A DNA stretch of 15,270 nt from an uncultured bacterium (GCA_902826945.1 CADEGS010000097.1:1-15270), one strand, 5' to 3'; counted from the first letter of the stretch, positions 6,764 through 14,066 are shown. The notes: generated by a model from the letters alone, not told the origin. Program-made: numbers and translations.

Positions 6764-7486
6764 ATGCGCGTCGTCGTCCGCCTCTTCGCCGGCCTGCGCG
6801 AGCGCGCCGGCACCGAGCGTCTGGTCGTCCTGGACCTGCCCGAGCCGCTCGACGTCGCGCGCCTGCGCGCGATCGTCGCCGAGCGCTGGCCCGAGCTCGG
6901 CGGCCTGGAGGGCGTGCGCGGCGTCGTGGGCACGCGCTGGGTGGCCGACGACACGCCGCTCGAGGACGGCGCGGAGGTGAGCCTGCTGCCGCCGGTTTCC
7001 GGCGGCAGCGGCCGCGACGAGGCGCTGGCGCGCGGCGTGTTCGAGGTGCGCGCGGAGCCGCTCGACCCGCTCGAGGTCCAGCGCCGCCTCGCGCACCCCT
7101 CGTGCGGCGCGATCGTGCTCTTCACCGGCACGACGCGCGCGACGAGCCGCGGGCGCGCGGTCGAGCGGCTCGACTACGAGGCCTTCGCCGCCATGGCCGG
7201 CGCCGAGATGGAGCGCGTCTTCGCCGAGTGCCGCGCCGCGCACGGGCCGCCCGCGGCCCCCGCGGGCGACGACCCCGCGCAGCACGAGCTCGCGATGCTC
7301 GTCCTGCACCGCACGGGCACCGTCGGCGTCGGCGAGCCTTCGGTGGTGATCGGCGTCGCCAGCCCGCACCGCGACGCGGCCTTCCGCGCCTGCCGCTTCC
7401 TCATCGACGAGCTCAAGGCGCGCGTGCCGCTGTGGAAGAAGGAGGTCTACGGCGACGGCCATGCGTGGATCGGCGAGCGCTCGTAG
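6764..7486 (+). CDS. moaD/moaE: Single-chain MoaD-MoaE fusion (molybdopterin synthase)
   Basis: Molybdopterin synthase inserts two sulfurs into cPMP to make molybdopterin. Normally MoaD carries the sulfur as a C-terminal Gly-Gly thiocarboxylate and MoaE is the catalytic subunit. Here both sit in one 240-residue chain. Residues 1-81 are a ubiquitin-like MoaD (MRVVVRLFAGLRERAG to VSLLPPVSGG), with the Gly-Gly pair at 80-81. MoaE follows from about 90, with GAIVLFTGTTR (115-125), LDYEAF, HRTGTVGVGE and LKARVPLWKKE. Lys218 and Lys225 correspond by spacing to the essential lysines of E. coli MoaE. A Pro/Ala-rich insert lies at about 161-174. The Gly-Gly is internal, so it would need proteolytic release, as reported for the mycobacterial fusion MoaX. 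No other molybdenum cofactor gene is in the window. Confidence 0.95.
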   Translation: MRVVVRLFAGLRERAGTERLVVLDLPEPLDVARLRAIVAERWPELGGLEGVRGVVGTRWVADDTPLEDGAEVSLLPPVSGGSGRDEALARGVFEVRAEPLDPLEVQRRLAHPSCGAIVLFTGTTRATSRGRAVERLDYEAFAAMAGAEMERVFAECRAAHGPPAAPAGDDPAQHELAMLVLHRTGTVGVGEPSVVIGVASPHRDAAFRACRFLIDELKARVPLWKKEVYGDGHAWIGERS

Positions 7487-7499
7487 CCGCCCGGGCGGC
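7486..7499. terminator. GC-rich perfect palindrome at the moaD-moaE stop codon
   Basis: GCCGCCCGGGCGGC is a perfect 14-base palindrome beginning on the last base of the TAG stop. It could fold as a short hairpin at the end of the message. It has no T-run, and palindromes this short are common at such GC content. Confidence 0.25.
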
Positions 7500-7505
7500 G
7501 GGCGT

Positions 7506-7534
7506 TTGGAGCGGGCTCGCGCGGCTGCTACCTT
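7506..7534 (+). promoter_or_regulatory. Predicted housekeeping promoter for the ETF-quinone oxidoreductase and pepA genes
   Basis: TTGGAG (7506-7511) and TACCTT (7529-7534) are separated by 17 bases, and TGC before the -10 makes it an extended -10 (TGCTACCTT). The 16 bases from GCTACCTTG onward match the rpmE promoter at 14 positions. The transcript would begin near 7541, about 54 bases before the ATG. Confidence 0.58.
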
Positions 7535-7594
7535 GCTCACCCGCGGCCCGGCGCGAAGCGGATCGGGCGAGGGCATCCGCAGGGGCGCATCCGT

Positions 7595-9295
7595 ATGAGC
7601 GACAGGGCCGGCCTGAGTCTGAACCGCGAGGGCGTCGAGCGCGAGGAGCTCGAGGTCGACGTGTGCCTGGTGGGCGCGGGGCCGTCCGCGCTCGCCTGCG
7701 CGATCCACCTGAAGCGCCTGCTCGACGCGGCGGGCAAGGGCGACGCCACGCTGCTCGTGCTGGAGAAGGCCGAGGACGTCGGCTACCACGTGCTGTCGGG
7801 AGCCGTCATGGACCCGCGCGGCATGGCGGAGCTCTTCCCCGACTGGCGCGAGCGCGGCTGCCCGGTCGAGGCCGAGGTGCGCTTCGACTGCGTCGACTGG
7901 CTGCGCGCGGGCGGCGGCCGCCTGCGCCTGAAGGGCCCGCTCGTCCCGCCGCCGCTGCGCAACCACGGCAACTCCATCGTCAGCTTGTACCGCGTCGTGC
8001 GCTGGCTGAAGGAGCAGGCGGAGGCGCTCGGCGTGGAGGTCTATCCCGGCTTCGCGGCCTCGCGCGTCCTGTACGACGGCTCGCGCGTCGTCGGCGTGCA
8101 GACGCGCGACGCCGGCATCGCCAAGGACGGCAGCGCCAAGCCGCAGTTCCAGCCCGGCATGGACGTCAAGGCGCGCGTGACCGTGTTCGCCGAGGGCACG
8201 CGCGGCAGCCTCGCGAAGGGGCTGATCCGCCGCCTGCACCTCGACTCGGGGCGCAACCACCAGCTCTACGAGGTCGGCGTCAAGGAGATCTGGCGCATCC
8301 CCGAGGCGCGCGGCGCCGAGCTCCTGGGCTCGGTGATCCACACGATGGGCGAGCCGCTGGGGACCTCGGGCTACGGCGGCGGGTGGATCTACGGGCTGTC
8401 GGAGAGCCGGCTCTCGATCGGCTACGTCGTCGGCCTCGACCACGCCGACCCGCGCCTCGACGGGCACGCGCTCTTCACGCGCTGGAAGGAGCACCCGCAG
8501 GTGCGCGCGCTGCTGGAGGGGGGCGAGGTCCTGCGCTACGGCGCGAAGACGATCCCCGGCGGCGGCTACTGGGCGATGCCGGAGCTGGCCGGCGACGGCT
8601 TCGTCCTGACCGGCGACACGGCCGGCTTCGTGAACATGGCGCGCCTCAAGGGCATCCACCTGGCGATCAAGTCGGGCCTGATGGCGGCCGAGGCGATCGC
8701 CGAGGCGCTGGCGAAGGACGACACCTCGGCCCAGGGGCTGGCCGGCTACGCGCGCCGCTTCGAGGCCTCGTGGGCCAAGGACGAGCTGTGGCGCGTGCGC
8801 AACTTCCGCCAGGCCTTCCAGTCCGGCTTCCTGACCGGGATGGTGGACGCCGGCCTGCAGCTCGCGAGCGGCGGGCGCGGGCTCCTGGCGCGGCGCAAGG
8901 CCACGGCCGACCACGAGACGACGCAGGGGCCGGCCGCCGGGCGCTTCGAGCAGCCGGTCTTCGACGGCAAGCTCGGCTTCGACAAGCTGACCGACGTCTA
9001 CCACTCGGGCACGATCCACGAGGAGGACCAGCCCTCGCACCTGGTCGTGGTCGAGCCGGACGTGTGCGTCACGCGCTGCACGCGCGAGTACGGCAATCCC
9101 TGCCAGCACTTCTGCCCGGCCGCGGTCTACGAGTGGCCGCACGCGGACGCCGCGGCGGCGCGCGCGGCGGGGGGCGTGGTGATCAACGCCTCGAACTGCG
9201 TGCACTGCAAGACCTGCGACATCGCCGATCCCTACCAGATCATCGAGTGGACCGTGCCCGAGGGCGGCGGCGGTCCCAAGTACGTGGACATGTGA
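7595..9295 (+). CDS. Electron transfer flavoprotein-quinone oxidoreductase
   Basis: This membrane-associated iron-sulfur flavoprotein passes electrons from reduced ETF, loaded by acyl-CoA and related dehydrogenases, to the quinone pool. The 566-residue length fits bacterial members. The N-terminal FAD-binding motif is VCLVGAGPSALACAIHL (GAGPSA at 27-32, with Ala where many members have the third Gly). GYHVLSGAVMDPRG, GYGGGWIYGLSE and the second FAD segment GDTAGFVNMARLKGIHLAIKSG follow. The C-terminal ferredoxin-like domain has the four [4Fe-4S] ligands C507 (FCPAAVYEWP), C535, C538 and C541 (CVHCKTC), then the typical ending WTVPEGGGGPKYVDM. The etfA and etfB genes are not in the window. pepA follows after 10 bases and is probably co-transcribed. 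Confidence 0.97.
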   Translation: MSDRAGLSLNREGVEREELEVDVCLVGAGPSALACAIHLKRLLDAAGKGDATLLVLEKAEDVGYHVLSGAVMDPRGMAELFPDWRERGCPVEAEVRFDCVDWLRAGGGRLRLKGPLVPPPLRNHGNSIVSLYRVVRWLKEQAEALGVEVYPGFAASRVLYDGSRVVGVQTRDAGIAKDGSAKPQFQPGMDVKARVTVFAEGTRGSLAKGLIRRLHLDSGRNHQLYEVGVKEIWRIPEARGAELLGSVIHTMGEPLGTSGYGGGWIYGLSESRLSIGYVVGLDHADPRLDGHALFTRWKEHPQVRALLEGGEVLRYGAKTIPGGGYWAMPELAGDGFVLTGDTAGFVNMARLKGIHLAIKSGLMAAEAIAEALAKDDTSAQGLAGYARRFEASWAKDELWRVRNFRQAFQSGFLTGMVDAGLQLASGGRGLLARRKATADHETTQGPAAGRFEQPVFDGKLGFDKLTDVYHSGTIHEEDQPSHLVVVEPDVCVTRCTREYGNPCQHFCPAAVYEWPHADAAAARAAGGVVINASNCVHCKTCDIADPYQIIEWTVPEGGGGPKYVDM

Positions 9296-9305
9296 GGCGC
9301 CCGCG

Positions 9306-10772
9306 ATGAAGGTCACGCTGCACGACGCGCGCAGGGCGCTGCCGAGGAGCGAGCTCCTGTGCGTCCTGGCGCCGGAGGCGAAGAGCGTCGCGCTGCCCGC
9401 GGGCGTCGAGCTCTCCGCCTCCGCCCGGGCCGACTTCCGCGGCGAGTTCCGGCAGACGCGCTGGACCGACGCGCCCGCCGGGCCGGCTCGCCGCGTGCTG
9501 CTCGTCGGGCTGGGGAAGGCCGGGGCGCTGGACGCGGAGAAGCTGCGGCGCGCGGCGGCGATCGCGGTGAAGCAGGCCGAGGCGATGAAGGTCCCCGCGG
9601 CCGCGCTGTGGCTCGCGGCGGAGACCGAGCGCGCCGCCGGCGGCGCCGAGGCGGCCGGGCGCGCGCTGGCCGAGGGCGCGTGCATGGGCAGCTACGCGCT
9701 GACGCGTTTCAAGAAGAAGCCGGCGGAGCGCGCGCTCGCGCGCGTGCTCCTGTGCGGCGGCGGGGCGGCCTTCGCGCGCGGGGCGCGCGAGGGCGAGGTG
9801 CTGGCGCAGGCCAACCTCCTCGCGCGCGAGCTGCAGGACGCGCCCGCGAACCGCATGCGCCCGCGCGACCTGGCCGCCGCGGCGCGCAAGGTGGCGGCGC
9901 GCAGCCCGCGCATCGCCTGCCGCGTGCTGGGCGAGCCGGAGATGCGGAAGCTCGGCATGGGCTCGCTGCTGTCGGTGTCGCGCGGCTCGGCCGAGCCGGC
10001 CTGCCTGATCCACCTGACGCACCGGCCGAAGGGTCGCTCGCGCGGGCGCGTCGCGGTCGTCGGCAAGGGCCTGACGTTCGACGCCGGCGGCATCAGCCTC
10101 AAGCCGGCGGCGAAGATGGAGGAGATGAAGTACGACATGTCGGGCGGCGCGGCCGTGATCGGCCTGTTCCACGCGCTGGCGCGGCTCGACCTGCCCCTCG
10201 AGGTGCACGGGCTGGTGCCGGCGGCCGAGAACCTGCCCGACGGCAAGGCCAACAAGCCCGGCGACGTCGTCGTCGCGATGGACGGCACGACGATCGAGGT
10301 GCTGAACACGGACGCCGAGGGGCGCCTGGTGCTGTGCGACGCGCTGGCGTACGCCGTCCGGCGCATCGAGCCCGACACGATCGTCGACCTGGCGACCCTG
10401 ACCGGCGCGGTGATCATCGCGCTCGGGCACGAGCTCAGCGGCGTGATGGGCAACGACGAGGCGCTGCAGCAGGCGCTGATCGCCTCGGGCAAGGCGGTGG
10501 GCGAGCTGGTCTGGCCGCTGCCGCTGCTCGACTGCCACAAGGAGCAGATGAAGGGCAGCGTGGCGGACCTGCGCAACATCAACGCCGGGCAGGGCAACGG
10601 CTCGAGCGCCGGCGCGGCCTTCCTGTCCGGCTTCGTCGGCGACGTGCCGTGGGCCCACCTCGACATCGCGGGGACGGCCTGGGGCGCGCTGGAGCGCGAC
10701 TGGGTCGGCGGCGGCGGCGGCACCGGCGTCGGCGTGCGCCTGCTCGTCCACTACCTCCAGAGCCGCGCCTGA
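9306..10772 (+). CDS. pepA: Leucyl aminopeptidase, M17 family
   Basis: M17 aminopeptidases are hexameric two-metal enzymes that remove N-terminal residues from peptides in the cytoplasm. Some also bind DNA. The 488-residue protein has the variable N-terminal domain followed by the catalytic core. Metal and active-site motifs are GKGLTFDAGGISLKP, MKYDMSGGAAVIG, the signature NTDAEGRL from Asn334, and DLATLTGA. The end, WAHLDIAGTAWG to GGTGVGVRLLVHYL, is also typical. The ATG at 9306 follows GTGAGGCGC, a modest ribosome binding site overlapping the end of the preceding gene. The link to the quinone oxidoreductase is probably organisational rather than biochemical. Confidence 0.97.
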   Translation: MKVTLHDARRALPRSELLCVLAPEAKSVALPAGVELSASARADFRGEFRQTRWTDAPAGPARRVLLVGLGKAGALDAEKLRRAAAIAVKQAEAMKVPAAALWLAAETERAAGGAEAAGRALAEGACMGSYALTRFKKKPAERALARVLLCGGGAAFARGAREGEVLAQANLLARELQDAPANRMRPRDLAAAARKVAARSPRIACRVLGEPEMRKLGMGSLLSVSRGSAEPACLIHLTHRPKGRSRGRVAVVGKGLTFDAGGISLKPAAKMEEMKYDMSGGAAVIGLFHALARLDLPLEVHGLVPAAENLPDGKANKPGDVVVAMDGTTIEVLNTDAEGRLVLCDALAYAVRRIEPDTIVDLATLTGAVIIALGHELSGVMGNDEALQQALIASGKAVGELVWPLPLLDCHKEQMKGSVADLRNINAGQGNGSSAGAAFLSGFVGDVPWAHLDIAGTAWGALERDWVGGGGGTGVGVRLLVHYLQSRA

Positions 10773-10851
10773 GCCTCGCGCGGCGGATTCCCGCCGGGCT
10801 CGTGCAACCCTCGGGGACCGCCGCGCCACCCAGGGAGCGGAGGAAAGCCCC

Positions 10852-11382
10852 ATGCCGCCGCGCCCGATCGCGTTCCTGACCCCGCTCCTCGTCCTGGTCC
10901 CGCTGCTCGAGCGCTCCCCGCGCGGGGAGGAAGGAGCCGCGCCGCCGCCGGCGCGCGTCGCCTTCGAGCGGCTCAAGGCGCTCGAGGGGGACTGGAGCGG
11001 CGCGAGCACGCTGGGCTGGAAGGACGAGGTGCGCTTCGACGTCATCGCCGGCGGCTCGGTCGTGATGGAGACCTCGCGCTTCGAGGCGCACCCGGGCCAG
11101 ACGATGGTCACGATGTTCCACCTCGACGGCGAGCGCTTGCTCTTGACGCACTACTGCGTGGCCGGCAACCAGCCGCGCCTGGTCGCGACCGAGATCGCCC
11201 CCGACGGGCGGCGGCTCGCCTTCGGCTTCCTCGACGCGACGGGGATCGCCTCGCGCGAGCAGGGGCACATGGACGCCGTCCTGCTGCGCCTGGAGGACGG
11301 GGTCGTGGAATCGCGCTGGAGCTGGTACGAGGACGGCCGCTCGCGCCCGATGGAGGAGATCCGCCTGGAGCGTCGGCCGTGA
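10852..11382 (+). CDS. Exported lipocalin/DUF1579-like protein of unknown function
   Basis: The 176-residue protein opens with a hydrophobic segment (about residues 6-19), so it is probably exported, though no clean cleavage site or lipobox is evident. The mature part starts with FERLKALEGDWSG and alternates strands: VRFDVIAGGSVVMETSRF, then MVTMFHLDGERLLLTHYCVAGNQPRL, and a final SRWSWYEDGR. This 'G.W.G ... GGsvv.E ... MvtmyhlDg..L.lTHYC.aGNQPR' pattern recurs in exported beta-barrel proteins of the lipocalin-like/DUF1579 kind. That placement is from memory of the pattern and the ligand is unknown. The start is well supported by GGAGGAAAG (10839-10847). A possible weak -10, AACCCT preceded by TGC, lies at 10806. 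It precedes the ECF sigma gene by 75 bases and might belong to the same unit. Confidence 0.82.
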   Translation: MPPRPIAFLTPLLVLVPLLERSPRGEEGAAPPPARVAFERLKALEGDWSGASTLGWKDEVRFDVIAGGSVVMETSRFEAHPGQTMVTMFHLDGERLLLTHYCVAGNQPRLVATEIAPDGRRLAFGFLDATGIASREQGHMDAVLLRLEDGVVESRWSWYEDGRSRPMEEIRLERRP

Positions 11383-11457
11383 GCGGTCGCGCGCGAGGCG
11401 GCGGGAGGTGCGGCGCTGGTCGCTGAGGACGCCCAGGCCGCGGAGGAGCGCGAGCTC

Positions 11458-11997
11458 GTGCAGCGCTTCCTCGCGCGGCGGGACGAGGACAGCTTCCTCG
11501 CGCTCTACCGCCGGCACGCGGACGCGCTCTACCGCGTCCTCGCACGCGTGCTCGGCGGCGCGGACGTCGACGACGCCTTCCAGGAGACCTGGCGCCGCTC
11601 GGTCGATCGCCTGGCGAGCTTCGGCGGGGGCTCGCGCCTGCGCACGTGGCTGTGCGGCGTCGCGCTGAACTGCGCGCGTGAGGCGCTGCGCGCGCGCGGC
11701 GCCGGCCCGGGCTGGGAGGTCGTGGAGCTCGACGAGCTGGGTGCGCCGGACGCGGTCGTGCCGCTCTCCGAGGAGCGCGAGGCGCTCGAGGGAGCGCTGG
11801 CGCGGCTCGCGCCCGGCTACCGCGCGGTGCTCGTGCTGCACGACGTCGAGGAGCTGACGCACGCGGAGATCGCGCGCGTGCTCGGCATCCGCTCGGGCAC
11901 GTCGAAGAGCCAGCTCGCGCGCGCGCGAGCGGCCGTGCGGCGCGCGCTCGCCGACGCGCGCGAGGAGCCCGTGCGGCGGGCAGGAGGAACGGCATGA
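11458..11997 (+). CDS. ECF-type RNA polymerase sigma factor
   Basis: The 179-residue protein has the two-domain layout of extracytoplasmic-function sigma factors, which redirect RNA polymerase to stress or envelope promoters. Region 2 spans about residues 10-80 (DSFLALYRRHADALYRVL, then DAFQETWRRS at 39-48 and LRTWLCGVALN at 61-71). Region 4 spans about 108-163, with the helix-turn-helix EELTHAEIARVLGIRSG followed by TSKSQLARARAAVRRAL. There is no C-terminal extension of the ECF41 or ECF42 type. The start is GTG 11458, since no ATG exists in frame after the previous stop, and GGAGGAG (11442-11448) is correctly spaced. Its TGA overlaps the ATG of the next gene by four bases (ATGA), so the two are translationally coupled. 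Confidence 0.93.
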   Translation: MQRFLARRDEDSFLALYRRHADALYRVLARVLGGADVDDAFQETWRRSVDRLASFGGGSRLRTWLCGVALNCAREALRARGAGPGWEVVELDELGAPDAVVPLSEEREALEGALARLAPGYRAVLVLHDVEELTHAEIARVLGIRSGTSKSQLARARAAVRRALADAREEPVRRAGGTA

Positions 11998-12602
11998 AGA
12001 GCGACGACACGGCGGGGGACGCCTCCCGCGACGAGCTGGAGCCGGAGCCGCTCACCGCGGCGGAGCGCGCGCGCTGGCGCGCGCTGCGCGAGGGGCCGCG
12101 GCCGCCCCCGGCGCTCGAGCGTGCGCTCGTGCGCGAGCTGCGCGCGCGCGGCGCGCTCGCGCCGGCGCGGGCGCCGCGCCTGCGCCGGCTGGCGGGCCTC
12201 GCGGCCGCGGGGCTCCTCGGGCTGGTCGCGGGCCTCGCCTGGCGCGCCGCGCCCGGCGCGGAGCATGCCGACGACGGACGGCGCTACCTGCTGCTCGTGC
12301 GCCGCGATCCGGCCGCCCCGGAGCTCGACGCGGACGAGACGGCGCGGCGCGTGGCGGAGTACGGGCGCTGGGCGCGCTCGCTGGGCGCGCGCCTCGCAGA
12401 CGGCGCGCACCTCGCCGACGAGCGGCTCCTGCTGCACCGTGGAGACGACGGCGCCGTGGAGGTCGAGGCCGCGCCTCCCGACGCGCTGGGCGGTTTCTTC
12501 CTGCTGCGCGCGCCCGCGTCGAGCGCGGCGATCGCGCTCGCCAGGACCTGTCCGCATCTGGCCCACGGAGGTCTCCTGGAGCTGCGGCCGCTCGACGGCT
12601 AG
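11994..12602 (+). CDS. Membrane-anchored YCII/DGPF-like domain protein, putative anti-sigma partner
   Basis: The 202-residue protein sits in the anti-sigma position, overlapping the ECF gene by four bases, with a strong AGGAGGAA ribosome binding site. Residues 1-60 are charged and helical and presumably cytoplasmic, but lack the zinc anti-sigma HxxxCxxC motif. A single transmembrane segment (about 66-83) follows RLRR, predicting N-in topology. Residues 97-200 then read like a YCII/DGPF domain: RRYLLLVRRDPAAPE, AEYGRWARSLGARL, LGGFFLLRAP (165-174), ALARTCPH and a closing GGLLELRPL. The DGPF tetrapeptide usual just before the LGGF strand is missing and replaced by a short AAPPDA link. YCII proteins are normally soluble and cytoplasmic, so a membrane-tethered outer domain would be unusual. 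Anti-sigma function is inferred from position only. Confidence 0.85.
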   Translation: MKSDDTAGDASRDELEPEPLTAAERARWRALREGPRPPPALERALVRELRARGALAPARAPRLRRLAGLAAAGLLGLVAGLAWRAAPGAEHADDGRRYLLLVRRDPAAPELDADETARRVAEYGRWARSLGARLADGAHLADERLLLHRGDDGAVEVEAAPPDALGGFFLLRAPASSAAIALARTCPHLAHGGLLELRPLDG

Positions 12603-12627
12603 GCGCCCGCCCCCAGGATCTTTTTTT
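12574..12627 (+). terminator. Candidate T-tailed terminator after the ECF/YCII-like operon
   Basis: TCCTGG (12574-12579) can pair with CCAGGA (12613-12618), closing a large GC-rich loop that contains smaller self-complementary pieces. TC and seven consecutive T (12621-12627) follow. A seven-T run is conspicuous in this GC-rich sequence and fits intrinsic termination just past the stop codon. The long loop makes the exact fold uncertain. Confidence 0.4.
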
Positions 12628-12628
12628 C

Positions 12629-12644
12629 CGCCCCCGAGGGGGCG
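12629..12644. repeat. GC-rich inverted repeat beside the T-run
   Basis: CGCCCCC and GGGGGCG flank a two-base GA centre; a realistic fold is six pairs around CGAG. It follows the T-run, so on the plus strand it is not a classical terminator. On the minus strand the stem is followed by A rather than T, so it does not serve there either. It may protect the RNA end or insulate the next promoter. Confidence 0.4.
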
Positions 12645-12674
12645 ATGGGGGAGGCACGGACCGGTCCATGGCCC

Positions 12675-12703
12675 TTGACCAGGAAGACGCAATTGATGAT
12701 ATT
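12675..12703 (+). promoter_or_regulatory. Strong predicted promoter for the first secreted protein gene
   Basis: TTGACC (12675-12680, five of six matches) and GATATT (12698-12703, four of six) are 17 bases apart in a locally AT-rich patch, which is unusual here. The predicted start near 12710 gives a leader of about 33 bases before ATG 12743. It rules out an in-frame ATG at 12668, which would lie upstream of the transcript. Confidence 0.65.
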
Positions 12704-12742
12704 GGGGGCCGTGCCAGCGGCCCGCGAGACGGGCCGCCTCCC

Positions 12743-13798
12743 ATGCGTCCGCCCCCCACATCGATCGCCGCCGCGCTCGCGGCGACGCTCCTCGCCTCCC
12801 TCGGCCATGCGAACGAGTACCGGCCGGGCAGCGTGCTCGTGTTCCCCGTGCAGCGCTCGGGTCTCGACCTGGGCGGCTGTCCGTCGAGCTGCTTCTGGAC
12901 GATCGTGTCGGTCACGAACGTCAACACGTTGCCGGCGACGCCTTCCAGCCTGGGCGGATCGACGAACGTCAAGTTCGAGTACCTGAACACGATCCGCGAC
13001 CCCGCGCGTCCGCTGCAGCCCGCGCACTGCTTCGTGAACGACGTGGTCGAGTTCCTCACGCCCGCGGACACGTTCAGCGTGCTGACGAGCTGCCACAACG
13101 CCTCGCACGAGGCCGGCTACGTCGTCGTGCACGCGCAGGATCCGTCGCTGTTCGACACGGCCTGGTCGTGGGACTACTTGATCGGCTCGGAGATGATGCT
13201 CACCGCCACGGGCGGGATGTTCTTCCTGAACGCGATCCCGTTCAGCTCGCCCCTGCCCGACCGCGCGCCGACGGACCTCGACGGCGACCGCCAGCTCGAC
13301 TTCGACGGCGCCGAGTACCAGGGCGCGCCCGACCTGCTCTTCGTCGACTCGTTCATCGCGCCGCTCAACGCGTCCTTGGCCCTGATCAACCTGACCGGCG
13401 GCGTGGACTTCGTCGCGACGGCGAAGTTCGACGTGTGGAACGACAACGAGTTCGCGTTCTCGACCACGGTGACGTTCCGCTGCTGGTTCAACGAGCCGCT
13501 GGTGCGCATCAGCCCGATCTTCACCCAGGGGTACCTGCTCGCGAACACGCCGAACGACATCTCCGAGCTCGACGTGAACTGCGATGGGCGGGGCGAGCTC
13601 GAGACCGGCTGGCTGCGCATCGACGGCCTGGTGGCGACCTCGACGGCGGAGACGATCCAGGACCCGGCCTTCCTCGGCGCGCTGACCGCCGGCCCGGACA
13701 ACGTGTTCGACACCGGCAGCATGCTCTGGGAGAGCGAGGGGAAGCAGCTCAACGGGGACTTCGTGAAGTTCGGGGTCGATGATCGTGAGCATCCCTGA
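12743..13798 (+). CDS. Secreted protein with calcium-type DxDxDG loops, paralogue 1 (complete)
   Basis: The 351-residue protein has a signal peptide (MRPPPTSIAAALAATLLASLGHA, probable cleavage before NEY) and a predominantly beta mature part. Landmarks are PGSVLVFPVQ (28-37), FWTIVSVTNVN (51-61), GGSTNVKFEYLNT (71-83), HCFVNDVVEFLTPADT (95-110), CHNAS (117-121) and AWSWDYLIGSEM (140-151). DLDGDRQLDFDG (178-189) looks like a calcium-binding EF-hand or thrombospondin type 3 loop, and LDVNCDGRGE (276-285) resembles a second, dockerin-like one. Six Cys lie in the mature part, consistent with export and disulfides. The function is unknown; I associate this style of protein with Planctomycetota but cannot verify it. 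The end shows no PEP-CTERM or other sorting signal. A close paralogue follows at 14562. Confidence 0.88.
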   Translation: MRPPPTSIAAALAATLLASLGHANEYRPGSVLVFPVQRSGLDLGGCPSSCFWTIVSVTNVNTLPATPSSLGGSTNVKFEYLNTIRDPARPLQPAHCFVNDVVEFLTPADTFSVLTSCHNASHEAGYVVVHAQDPSLFDTAWSWDYLIGSEMMLTATGGMFFLNAIPFSSPLPDRAPTDLDGDRQLDFDGAEYQGAPDLLFVDSFIAPLNASLALINLTGGVDFVATAKFDVWNDNEFAFSTTVTFRCWFNEPLVRISPIFTQGYLLANTPNDISELDVNCDGRGELETGWLRIDGLVATSTAETIQDPAFLGALTAGPDNVFDTGSMLWESEGKQLNGDFVKFGVDDREHP

Positions 13799-14066
13799 GG
13801 CGGCTGGCGCGACCCCGCCGGCGGGCCGGACGGGGGAGCCTGTGTCCGAGCGGGCCGGTCCATTCCGGGCCTGGCCCCTGGGATCCTGGCTCGCGCGGCT
13901 TCCGGGCGGGGTCCGCGAGCGATTCCGCGCGTCGGGCCGGGCCTGTGCGAGGCGCATCCGGCGGCTCGCGTGCGGATGGCGCACGCCGCCCGGCAAGACG
14001 TTCCCACGGCATTTGCGGAGCTTCCGGCGAGAGGCGACTGGCGCTCCCGAGAAGATCGGGGAACAA

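Noticed and set aside
6512..9685. A 1057-codon open frame on the minus strand opposite moaD-moaE and the ETF-quinone oxidoreductase
   Set aside because: It lies antisense to well-supported genes. Its product is low-complexity Ala/Arg/His/Leu-rich sequence without domains, as expected when a GC-rich gene is read backwards.
10806..10811. TGCAACCCT before the lipocalin-like gene as a promoter
   Set aside because: Only the TGn extension and two -10 positions fit, and no -35 lies at a sensible distance; too weak to list.
12668..12742. An upstream in-frame ATG that would add 25 residues to secreted paralogue 1
   Set aside because: It lies upstream of the predicted transcription start, would bury the signal peptide behind an acidic leader, and is absent from paralogue 2.
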